Assembly: GCA_964457365.1 (NCBI GenBank)
Contig: CAYWFP010000129.1
Coordinates: 1 to 8,890, forward strand
Direction of reading: 5' to 3'
From: CAYWFP01 sp964457365
Lineage (GTDB): Bacteria; Planctomycetota; SZUA-567
DNA length: 8,890 bases
The position numbers and the translations under genes are program-made. The notes beneath the pieces were generated by a model, which saw only the letters and a program-made list of their open reading frames with translations, did no database searches and was not told the DNA's origin. Below are positions 1-5,136 of this stretch, piece by piece (position 1 is the stretch's first letter; each line of letters starts with the position of its first letter).

Positions 1-174
1 AAGGCGACCGACATGGCAGTGTCCTTGCGTGAAAAACGGGCTGAAAAGCTGGGCGCTACGGACGCGACATCCTTTTTCCACCCCGCTAGGTGGGGGAGGG
101 GCGCAGTATACCGCCAGCCCGGGTTTTGGGAAGGCCGAGGAGCCCGCTCGTCTGGTAACTCGTCGGGTTTGTAA
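1..174 (+). CDS. Possible C-terminal end of an upstream gene (partial)
   Basis: This frame is open from the first base to TAA at 172-174, giving 57 residues with no start of its own, so it would be the tail of a gene beginning upstream. Residues 1-23 (around SLREKRAEKLGA) look like an ordinary charged helix. From about residue 26 the sequence turns into Gly/Arg/Trp-rich text that looks non-coding, and it overlaps tRNA-like DNA. Its position next to att-like repeats and a tRNA half suggests the C-terminus of an integrase. No catalytic Arg-His-Arg-Tyr residues are visible, so that is inference from context only. A second frame that stops at 271 is also open here and cannot be excluded. Confidence 0.25.
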   Translation, partial: KATDMAVSLREKRAEKLGATDATSFFHPARWGRGAVYRQPGFWEGRGARSSGNSSGL

Positions 175-176
175 CC
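139..176 (+). pseudogene. Degenerate D-arm/anticodon-arm remnant resembling initiator tRNA
   Basis: The stretch GTCTGGTAACTCGTCGGG at 150-167 closely matches the D-loop, D-stem and start of the anticodon stem of bacterial initiator tRNA as recalled (GTCTGGTAGCTCGTCGGG). It is preceded by GGAGC at 139-143 and followed by a 7-base loop-like TTTGTAA (168-174) and CC. The anticodon loop differs from CTCATAA, the acceptor strand is missing and no T-arm follows, so this cannot be a working tRNA. It may be a decayed tRNA left by an earlier integration event. Chance similarity is possible, although the match is long for that. Confidence 0.35.
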
Positions 177-206
177 AGAATGTGGCACAGAAAGGCTGCT
201 ACAGTT

Positions 207-251
207 CACTTCAATTCACTGCGGTTACCACCACTTCATTTCACTTCATTT
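207..251 (+). repeat. Three 10-bp direct repeats (CACTTCAWTT)
   Basis: CACTTCAATT occurs at 207-216 and CACTTCATTT at 232-241 and 242-251. The last two are in tandem and the first is 25 bp upstream in the same orientation. The block is AT-rich against a GC-rich background and lies about 85 bp before the tRNA half at 334. Short direct repeats flanking a core site are typical arm-type binding sites of tyrosine recombinases or their excisionases. That role is inferred from position only. Confidence 0.55.
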
Positions 252-271
252 TTCATTTCTTGAACGCGTGA

Positions 272-290
272 CCGTGCACTTTCCGTGCAC
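272..290 (+). repeat. CCGTGCAC direct repeat pair
   Basis: CCGTGCAC occurs at 272-279 and 283-290, separated by TTT, so the copies start 11 bp apart, close to one helical turn. Each contains the palindrome GTGCAC. Same-face spacing suits cooperative protein binding, for example by an integrase accessory factor or a repressor. Whether it is an operator, an arm site or neither cannot be told from the sequence. Confidence 0.45.
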
Positions 291-333
291 CAAATTCTTG
301 TAACCTGTTGTCATATAAGGGTTGTTTCCAAAA

Positions 334-376
334 CTCATAACCCGGAGGCCGAGGGTTCAAATCCCTCCCCCGGGGC
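334..376 (+). other. 3' half of an initiator tRNA (fMet-like): likely att core or displaced tRNA end
   Basis: From the anticodon loop onward this reads as a tRNA: loop CTCATAA (anticodon CAT, 334-340), anticodon-stem 3' strand CCCGG (341-345), variable loop AGGCC (346-350), and a perfect T-arm GAGGG-TTCAAAT-CCCTC (351-367) containing the B-box. The acceptor-like CCCCG (368-372) follows. The order and bases match bacterial initiator tRNA as recalled up to about 372. The bases upstream of 334 do not form the partner anticodon stem, D-arm or 5' acceptor, so this is a half-gene. Tyrosine-recombinase elements that target tRNA genes carry or displace exactly such 3' halves, so this is best read as an attP or att boundary. 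Confidence 0.7.
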
Positions 377-497
377 AGGACATGACCGGTCTTTCTGCGC
401 TTACCATCCAAGTAATCGGCGCACTCGCTGCGTGCGCTCGGCCCGGCTCGCCCTTTGCCCCTCGCGGTCCTCCGGGATGGGCGGCGTCTGGAAGGGC

Positions 498-515
498 TTC
501 TCCGACGCCGGAGAA
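498..515 (+). promoter_or_regulatory. Leader hairpin upstream of the ParB-like gene
   Basis: TTCTCCG (498-504) and CGGAGAA (509-515) form a perfect 7-bp stem closed by the tetraloop ACGC, 27 bases before the ATG at 543. There is no T-run after it, so it is not an intrinsic terminator. An inverted repeat at this spot could be an operator for the ParB-like product or an RNA structure upstream of the ribosome-binding site. No clear sigma70 promoter was found between 377 and 542. Confidence 0.35.
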
Positions 516-542
516 TGTGAAGCTGACCTCAAGGAGAACCAG

Positions 543-1565
543 ATGACCACGTACACCGATATCAAATCCCAGCCTGTTCCGCTGAGCACGCTCAAGATCA
601 ACCCCGACATCAACCCCCGCCTGCCCGACGGCAGCGGCGGCCCCGTTCAGGAGGCGGCGGCCAAGCGCTACGCCGAGAGGAAGCCCGACGAGTTCGACCC
701 GCCCCTCGTCTTCGAGAGCGAGATCGAGGAACTGAACAACGTCATCGGCAGCGGCTGCACCCGGTACTTGGCGGCCAAGAATCGCGGCGAGAAGAAGATG
801 CTCGTGCGCCGGGTCCGCGTGGACAGCTTGAAGGAGGCCTTCCGGATCGCCGTCGAGGAGAACTCGCGGCACGGCCTGTCGCTGACGGCCGAGGAGCGCA
901 AGGCCGCGGCCATCCGACTGCACAAGGACGGATACGACAACGCCGCCATCGCCGACACCCTCGCCGTGTCCACGCGGACGGTCGAGCGCTATCTGGACAA
1001 GGTCCTGGCGGCGGCGCGAGAAGAGAAGAACGCCGTCGCGCTGGACACCTCGTTGTCGGTCGACGAAGCGGCGGAGCAGGCCGGCTTGTCGGCACAGACA
1101 GTCCGGAAGAAACGGGCGAAGGATGCGGCGGTTGGTAAGAAACGACAGGTGTCGGTTTCTACCACTTCGGACGGGCGATCGGACGCACCCGAATCCGGCG
1201 AAGACGGACCCGATCCGGACGAGTCGGGGGAAGACCCGGCGGCGGAAGAGTCGGCCCCCGACATCGTCCTCAAGCGGATCGACGAGGATTGGGATGAAGA
1301 AGTATTCGCCGCCGTCAAGAAGCTACTCCGCTCCAAGAAGGGGTTCAGAGAATGGGCCACAGGCGTTGTCGAAAAGGCAGAGTTGTTTGGTGCGCCTCTG
1401 CACGGCGCTGCGGAGGAAGCCATCGCCGCACTTCAATGGTTTATAGAGGAGCTTGCATATGACGAGAGGGTTGATGCTCATTTGTCAACCACCCTCTCTA
1501 TTCTTCATCTCGTCCGCATACTGATTGCCAAGGCGAACCCGGCCATCAAGGAAGCAAGACCATGA
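543..1565 (+). CDS. ParB-like nuclease-domain protein with two helix-turn-helix segments
   Basis: This 340-residue protein has a ParB/Spo0J-type N-terminal domain. It shows the opening strand and NPR-like segment (residues 12-26), a degenerate GxxR-type motif GSGCTRYLAAK (69-79), and the EAFRIAVEENSRHGLSLT signature (98-115) that leads into the DNA-binding part of ParB proteins. A first HTH lies at about 131-151 (AAIADTLAVSTRTVERYL) and a second at about 171-191 (EAAEQAGLSAQTVRKKR). An acidic, Ser/Pro/Asp-rich linker (about 203-240) joins a helical C-terminal domain (241-340) that I do not recognise. The start is set by AAGGAG at 531-536, six bases before ATG; the longer frame from 285 runs through the tRNA half and is rejected. 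The stop overlaps the next start (ATGA), implying translational coupling. It probably acts in partition or regulation of the mobile element. No ParA is visible, so true partitioning is unproven. Confidence 0.85.
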   Translation: MTTYTDIKSQPVPLSTLKINPDINPRLPDGSGGPVQEAAAKRYAERKPDEFDPPLVFESEIEELNNVIGSGCTRYLAAKNRGEKKMLVRRVRVDSLKEAFRIAVEENSRHGLSLTAEERKAAAIRLHKDGYDNAAIADTLAVSTRTVERYLDKVLAAAREEKNAVALDTSLSVDEAAEQAGLSAQTVRKKRAKDAAVGKKRQVSVSTTSDGRSDAPESGEDGPDPDESGEDPAAEESAPDIVLKRIDEDWDEEVFAAVKKLLRSKKGFREWATGVVEKAELFGAPLHGAAEEAIAALQWFIEELAYDERVDAHLSTTLSILHLVRILIAKANPAIKEARP

Positions 1566-2125
1566 AGCTCACATCCAAGCGCCTGTTCCGCCTGCCCGAC
1601 CGGGCCGTGCAGGACCGTACGTACGAGCATTACGAGGACGTGCTCGACTGCCTGCGAAAGGGACTGGATCTCGACCGCTGGGGCGCGCTCTCGCCCCGGC
1701 GGCGGCAGAACCTCACGAACAAGGTATGTCTGCGCCTCAAGGCCATCGGCTTCATCGAGGGGCGAAGCGGCTGGGAGGTGCTGGTCGAGCTGCTGGAGAT
1801 GAACGCGTGGGCGGCGGAGCTGGCGGAGAAGTCCGCACCGGGTTGGAGGGACAGTCCGGGGCTGCAGATCAGGGAGGTGCCGTGCATCCTGCCGGAGTTC
1901 GTCCGGGAGGAGGCCCTGCGCGAGGACTACACCCACCTGTTCTTTCTCCTGCAGGTCGGCACGAACGGGCAGGTCTTCGGCCAGATGGCATCCGACCAGC
2001 GGCAGGAGATCACCCGGATGGTGTGCGAGTTCCTGCGGCATATCGCCGACGTCCAGCAGCGTCATCCGCTGGCGGTGCTGGGGGAGCTGGTGGAGCTGAA
2101 CCCGGTACTGCGGGAGGCGTCGTGA
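1562..2125 (+). CDS. Unknown protein made of two copies of one helical repeat
   Basis: This 187-residue protein belongs to no family I recognise. Its start overlaps the stop of the ParB-like gene (ATGA at 1562-1565). Residues about 8-89 and about 108-186 are two diverged copies of one unit. Corresponding pieces are LTNKVCLRLKAI (51-62) and ITRMVCEFLRHI (150-161), LVELLEMNAWAAELAE (74-89) and LGELVELNPVLREA (173-186), and the lead-in LPDRAV (11-16) and LPEFVR (110-115). Each unit appears all-helical and is rich in Leu, Glu and Arg, with a conserved VC pair. There is no signal peptide or membrane segment, so it should be cytoplasmic. Its coupling to the ParB-like gene suggests a joint role or interaction. 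Codon third positions are GC-rich, as expected for a real gene here. Confidence 0.8.
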   Translation: MKLTSKRLFRLPDRAVQDRTYEHYEDVLDCLRKGLDLDRWGALSPRRRQNLTNKVCLRLKAIGFIEGRSGWEVLVELLEMNAWAAELAEKSAPGWRDSPGLQIREVPCILPEFVREEALREDYTHLFFLLQVGTNGQVFGQMASDQRQEITRMVCEFLRHIADVQQRHPLAVLGELVELNPVLREAS

Positions 2126-2667
2126 AGGAACCGGCTGCCGGCCGCAGCGATGGTGCCGAGGGGGTGCCGGAAGCCCCGGACAGGAACCGCTACCCCGGCA
2201 GGAGAGAGCGCGGCCGGGAGGAGCGGAGGGTGCCGGAGACAACCGGCATGCCCGAGCAGGTGAGGCAGAGCGGAAGTTCGCACAGAGAGTCGACGAGCAA
2301 GGTGTGCGCCAGCGTCGGCAGCAGGAGGCGCAGATGCGAAGCGGCGATGAGAGAAAGAGGGATGGGATTACCGCCCGTCGAGAAGGAGAGGACGCGGTGG
2401 GGCGGAACGGCGAGCAATCCGGCAGCAGTGCCGCAGAAGAGACAGAGCCCGCAGAGAGGCGGCGGTGCGGAACAGCCAGACAGGCCGGCAGGTGGCAGGT
2501 GTCGGCAGTACGCGGCGACAGTGCCGCAGCAGCCGGAGGAACAGACGCCGGCAGCGTGGGAACGGGGAGCGCCGAAGGGGGAGATGCGGGCGCGGAGATC
2601 GCAGGCAGGAGGGCCGGAAGGACATGAAGCGCGGCGGCGGGGAGGCCGAGGTGCGGGGAGCGTGTGA
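2122..2667 (+). CDS. Doubtful Arg/Gln/Gly-rich disordered reading frame
   Basis: A GTG at 2122 overlaps the preceding stop (GTGA), with GGGAGG at 2112-2117 just upstream, giving 181 residues to TGA at 2665-2667. Translation coupling like that of the neighbours supports the start. The protein is low-complexity, with many Arg, Gly, Gln, Glu and Pro residues and no recognisable domain. After about 2280 the frame fills with AGA and AGG codons and Trp/Cys, unlike its neighbours. The +2 frame over 2280-2627 instead gives a more natural charged helix (around RQRRQQEAQMRS), so a real gene may change frame near 2265-2285. Either this is a disordered tail protein, a frameshifted gene, or non-coding low-complexity DNA. 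I see no RNA gene here. Confidence 0.3.
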   Translation: MKEPAAGRSDGAEGVPEAPDRNRYPGRRERGREERRVPETTGMPEQVRQSGSSHRESTSKVCASVGSRRRRCEAAMRERGMGLPPVEKERTRWGGTASNPAAVPQKRQSPQRGGGAEQPDRPAGGRCRQYAATVPQQPEEQTPAAWERGAPKGEMRARRSQAGGPEGHEARRRGGRGAGSV

Positions 2668-2712
2668 CGAGTTGCGGGCTGCATGTTATTGTCGCCGAAC
2701 CCCGCCTCCGCG

Positions 2713-2742
2713 TTGGCATCCGGCCGACAAAATATCGATAAT
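2713..2742 (+). promoter_or_regulatory. Sigma70-like promoter of the second block
   Basis: TTGGCA at 2713-2718 and GATAAT at 2737-2742 each differ from the consensus -35 and -10 hexamers at one base and are separated by 18 bp. The -10 sits in an AT-rich patch within GC-rich DNA. Transcription would start near 2749, leaving a short leader with GGAGGAG (2759-2765) before the ATG at 2772. This would start the 2772-4607 block independently of the ParB-like block. Confidence 0.5.
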
Positions 2743-2771
2743 CGCATCTGTGCTTGCCGGAGGAGTGGCGC

Positions 2772-3230
2772 ATGGATGACGAGACCAACAACAAACTCGA
2801 CACACTTGCCGACATGATCCGCTGCTACATGCGCCACCTTGGCCCGGGCGCCAACGGTATTGGCCGGGTGCCGTATACGCGCGATCTGAAGCAGGCCCTG
2901 CAGGATCTCGACGCCGACCAACTGGAGGACTTCGCGCTCGAAGTGGCGCTCCGGACGAGCGTGGCGGAGCTGCTCGACTGCCGGTCGCTCATTCTCCAGC
3001 TGCGTATCGACGCGGCCGACGGCGACAACCTTACCGATGAGATCGAACGCGAGCTTGCCCTGGCCGCCCAATACGAGCTGCATATCACCAAGCTGATTGC
3101 CGCCCGGTCGAAGCTTCTGAAGGACCGGCGGCTTAATAAGCACAAGGCCGGCGGACCGGTCCGGCCGAAGCTGCATCTGGTCGCGACGGAAGGGACACGG
3201 CATGGACGCACGAACGCAGCGGCGGGTTGA
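2772..3230 (+). CDS. Small helical protein of unknown function
   Basis: This is a 152-residue soluble protein not matching any family I know. ATG 2772 is chosen over a TTG at 2754 because GGAGGAG (2759-2765) sits six bases before it. Most of residues 36-120 look helical, with acidic and leucine-rich stretches such as QALQDLDADQLEDFALEVAL (41-60), followed by a basic C-terminus from about 117 (KDRRLNKHK). There are no membrane segments or signal peptide. It overlaps the next gene by 29 bases, which suggests coupled translation. It could be a regulator or structural accessory protein, but the sequence does not show which. Confidence 0.75.
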   Translation: MDDETNNKLDTLADMIRCYMRHLGPGANGIGRVPYTRDLKQALQDLDADQLEDFALEVALRTSVAELLDCRSLILQLRIDAADGDNLTDEIERELALAAQYELHITKLIAARSKLLKDRRLNKHKAGGPVRPKLHLVATEGTRHGRTNAAAG

Positions 3231-3717
3231 GGAACTGCGACGCTGGATGACCGCCCGCAAGTCGACGCTCTGTCGGCAGGGATATGTCCAGGCATCCGAC
3301 AGGCGCGCCCGGCTGCGCTGGCGTATGCGCGACGCGAAGGGCTGCAGGCTGGAAAGCCGGTGGCTGCCGACGGCAGAGGAGGCGATCGAGGCCCGGCGGC
3401 TCCTGCAGGCCTGGCAGAGGAACCACCGGGATCAACTAAAGGCCTGCCGCTCGATTAGTAAAGACCACATCCGTGCCGGCCACGAGATACGCCGGCAGGC
3501 CCAAGCCTTCGCCCGCGAGCACTTCCCTCCCACCATTACCGAGGGCCACCGCCGCCGCTGCATGCGGCTTGTGCGGCAGGCGCTGTCGGTACCGGGCGGG
3601 GTGGAGGCCTTGCTGGTAGCAGCGCCGTGGAATCATCCGCCGAAGCGGGGCCGACCGCGGAAGCCGGTTTTGTACGATCGATGGGTTCATCCGGAGAGCG
3701 AGGCGACCGACACATGA
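3202..3717 (+). CDS. Basic, putative DNA-binding protein with AT-hook
   Basis: This 171-residue, Arg-rich protein begins at ATG 3202, with GGAAGGG at 3188-3194 as ribosome-binding site. Residues about 27-72 (GYVQASDRRARLRWRMRD, then WLPTAEEAIEARRLL) have the pattern of three short strands followed by a helix. This is seen in the AP2-like arm-binding domain of tyrosine integrases, without the core-binding or catalytic domains. Residues 148-155 (KRGRPRKP) form an AT-hook core, known to bind AT-rich minor groove. Middle residues 87-130 look helical and basic. Together these point to nucleic-acid binding, for example an accessory factor of the element. The family is not recognised. Its stop overlaps the next start (ATGA). 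Confidence 0.75.
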   Translation: MDARTQRRVEELRRWMTARKSTLCRQGYVQASDRRARLRWRMRDAKGCRLESRWLPTAEEAIEARRLLQAWQRNHRDQLKACRSISKDHIRAGHEIRRQAQAFAREHFPPTITEGHRRRCMRLVRQALSVPGGVEALLVAAPWNHPPKRGRPRKPVLYDRWVHPESEATDT

Positions 3718-4607
3718 AGGCGGCGCAGAAAATAGACGAGAACGGTTTTTCCGATCCAACACAGGGGGCCGGCGCAATCCCTCCGTCGGAGATGCCATAT
3801 TTGGACGGCAAGAGAATCGTCTTTCCCCGGCGCACGATCTTGGTCTCCATTGCCGAACGCACCGGCGACGACCTGCCTCCGGACTGGCGGTGGAGGCGGT
3901 ATCGCCGGGCGCGCGAACGTGGCGAGGTGACTGCCGGCGATGCAGCCAGCGAGGTGGCGGCCCTCATCCGGCTTGGCCTCGATGCGCGGCTGAGCGTGGA
4001 GGAGACGGGGGAGGAACTCGACCCGGCGCAGAACGCACGACTCTGCGATGCGGTTCGGTGGGCTCTCTGCGTGCGCCGCAATTACGGTCCCGCCCGCTGG
4101 CAACTCGAGGCCCGGATCCTGTCGGGCGAGCAGGAAGCGGCCAACGCGCAGCACGGCGCGGACCTGCGGCACTACGTTTTTCACGAACTGTTTTTCGACG
4201 TGCGGGGACGGCGCGAGCATGCCGACTGGGTGATCCGGGAGATCCTCGTACCCGCCGCCCTGCGCGGCCCGACAGAGGATGATTTTCTGTGGAAGGGCCT
4301 GGCCTGGAAACACGGCGAGCGGTCGATTGCCGATATCCATCCGCTGATCGGCGATAATCCTTCGCTCGAACTCCTGTGCTTGCACGCGCGGCTCAGGCAG
4401 GCGATAGCGGTGGCCGAATCGCTGGGATTCACCCCCGAAGTTCTAGTGCCACTGCTGTCGGGCGCATATGGAGAAGAAGCCGCAGCCGCCGTGTCCGAAG
4501 ATAACGAGGCGGCTCCTGCGGATCTGCCTCCTGGGCTTCAGGCAGTGCAGGCGGCGGCAAAGTGGCAGCAGAGAACGTTGGAGAGCAACCGCAGGATGAT
4601 CGGCTAA
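3714..4607 (+). CDS. Unknown 297-residue protein of the mobile-element block
   Basis: ATG at 3714 overlaps the previous stop (ATGA). A GTG at 3627 would extend the frame by 29 residues deep into the upstream gene and is less likely. The protein starts with a presumably disordered segment to about residue 28. A basic patch DWRWRRYRRARERGE (57-71) leads into a helical stretch, and a central part contains YVFHELFFDVRGRREHADWV (154-173). From memory, this LFFDVR-type segment after a short HTH-like helix pair recurs in uncharacterised proteins of mobile regions in planctomycetes and proteobacteria, but I cannot name a family. The C-terminus from about 255 is Ala/Glu-rich and probably flexible. No membrane segment is visible. 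It is probably cytoplasmic and may bind nucleic acid through the basic patch. Confidence 0.75.
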   Translation: MKAAQKIDENGFSDPTQGAGAIPPSEMPYLDGKRIVFPRRTILVSIAERTGDDLPPDWRWRRYRRARERGEVTAGDAASEVAALIRLGLDARLSVEETGEELDPAQNARLCDAVRWALCVRRNYGPARWQLEARILSGEQEAANAQHGADLRHYVFHELFFDVRGRREHADWVIREILVPAALRGPTEDDFLWKGLAWKHGERSIADIHPLIGDNPSLELLCLHARLRQAIAVAESLGFTPEVLVPLLSGAYGEEAAAAVSEDNEAAPADLPPGLQAVQAAAKWQQRTLESNRRMIG

Positions 4608-4609
4608 AA

Positions 4610-4629
4610 CCCCTCCGGTGTCGGAGGGG
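4610..4629. terminator. Perfect 8-bp GC-rich hairpin after the operon
   Basis: CCCCTCCG (4610-4617) and CGGAGGGG (4622-4629) form a perfect stem with loop GTGT, two bases after the stop codon of the 3714-4607 gene. On the + strand it is followed by AAAA, not a T-run. On the - strand it is followed by TTTTA, so as an intrinsic terminator it is better formed for leftward transcripts. For the + strand it may instead protect the 3' end of the mRNA. Confidence 0.5.
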
Positions 4630-4663
4630 AAAAGCATAAGTCGTTATCAGGAAACCCCAGACA

Positions 4664-4936
4664 ATGCCCTGCCTGAACCCCAGCCGCCCTCACATCGGCC
4701 TGCCTCCTACCTGTCGGGCCCTTGATCCGGCCGAGGTCGATCCTGCCGTCCGCGAGATGCTGTGGGCCGAGTGGGAGATGGATAGCTGGATCAAAAAGAT
4801 GGTGGGTAGACGCAGTCGCCGGCACCGTGATTCGACCCGGCGGGAACTCATCGACTACAAGCGCGAGCAGCTCCGGATGCTCTCGGGGGTGCTGGACGAG
4901 ACGCCGGCGGCGGAGGTGTGGTGGTATGTGGGGTGA
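4664..4936 (+). CDS. Small unknown protein, 90 residues
   Basis: ATG at 4664 is preceded by CAGGAAA (4648-4654), a moderate ribosome-binding site at slightly long spacing. Codon third positions are GC-rich throughout, supporting real coding. Features are an acidic DPAEVDPAVREMLWAEWEMD segment (21-40), a strongly basic patch GRRSRRHRDSTRRE (48-61), a charged helix YKREQLRMLSGVLDE (65-79), and a C-terminal VWWYVG. There is no signal peptide and no known domain. It lies 56 bases after the previous gene, beyond the hairpin, so read-through or its own promoter is possible. The function is unknown; the basic patch fits nucleic-acid binding but is weak evidence. Confidence 0.6.
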   Translation: MPCLNPSRPHIGLPPTCRALDPAEVDPAVREMLWAEWEMDSWIKKMVGRRSRRHRDSTRRELIDYKREQLRMLSGVLDETPAAEVWWYVG

Positions 4937-5009
4937 GGCAGTGGCATGAGCCGTAATCACAGGAAAACGCCCGCCTAGCCGCCGCTCTTCTCCCGCCTTC
5001 GGAAACCGG

Positions 5010-5038
5010 TTGATTCCCTTGACGGCACATGGCAGAAT
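5010..5038 (+). promoter_or_regulatory. Weak candidate promoter for the VWA gene
   Basis: TTGATT (5010-5015) and CAGAAT (5033-5038) are separated by 17 bp and each match four of six consensus bases. They are the best sigma70-like pair in the 200-base gap upstream of 5137, which otherwise holds no gene I can support. A nearby TTGACG (5019-5024) is a better -35, but no -10 lies at the right distance. Treat as tentative. Confidence 0.2.
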
Positions 5039-5136
5039 ACACTCCGCAGTACGACACGCTCCGACGGCTGGCAAATGAACCGGCGGGACTTGCTGATCGT
5101 TATCATGAGACGTGAACCACACGAAGGGCGCATACG

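Noticed and set aside
100..146. A tRNA-Pro-like anticodon arm (TTTTGGGAAGG)
   Set aside because: Only the loop-like bases fit; stems do not pair and no T-arm follows.
300..376. A complete tRNA-Met/fMet gene
   Set aside because: No D-arm, no 5' acceptor strand and no partner for the anticodon stem exist upstream of 334.
377..480. Resemblance of GC-rich leader to a plasmid replication origin segment
   Set aside because: Only short CGCTGCG-type words match; there are no iterons, AT-rich unwinding region or replication gene.
285..542. Upstream GTG-start extension of the ParB-like gene
   Set aside because: It translates through the tRNA half at 334-376, and the ATG at 543 has a strong AAGGAG site six bases upstream.
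2754..2771. TTG start at 2754 for the small helical protein
   Set aside because: It would place the GGAGGAG ribosome-binding site inside the coding region; ATG 2772 is correctly spaced from it.
1505..3260. Two long minus-strand open frames (1505-2815 and 2190-3260)
   Set aside because: They are antisense to well-formed + strand genes, have Arg/Pro/Ser-rich low-complexity products, and arise from high GC suppressing stops.
3627..3713. GTG start at 3627 for the 297-residue protein
   Set aside because: It adds a 90-base overlap with the upstream gene and a segment that is Ser/Gly/Glu-rich; the ATGA overlap at 3714 follows the local pattern.
5019..5043. Promoter TTGACG with TACACT
   Set aside because: The spacer is only 13 bp, too short for a sigma70 promoter.
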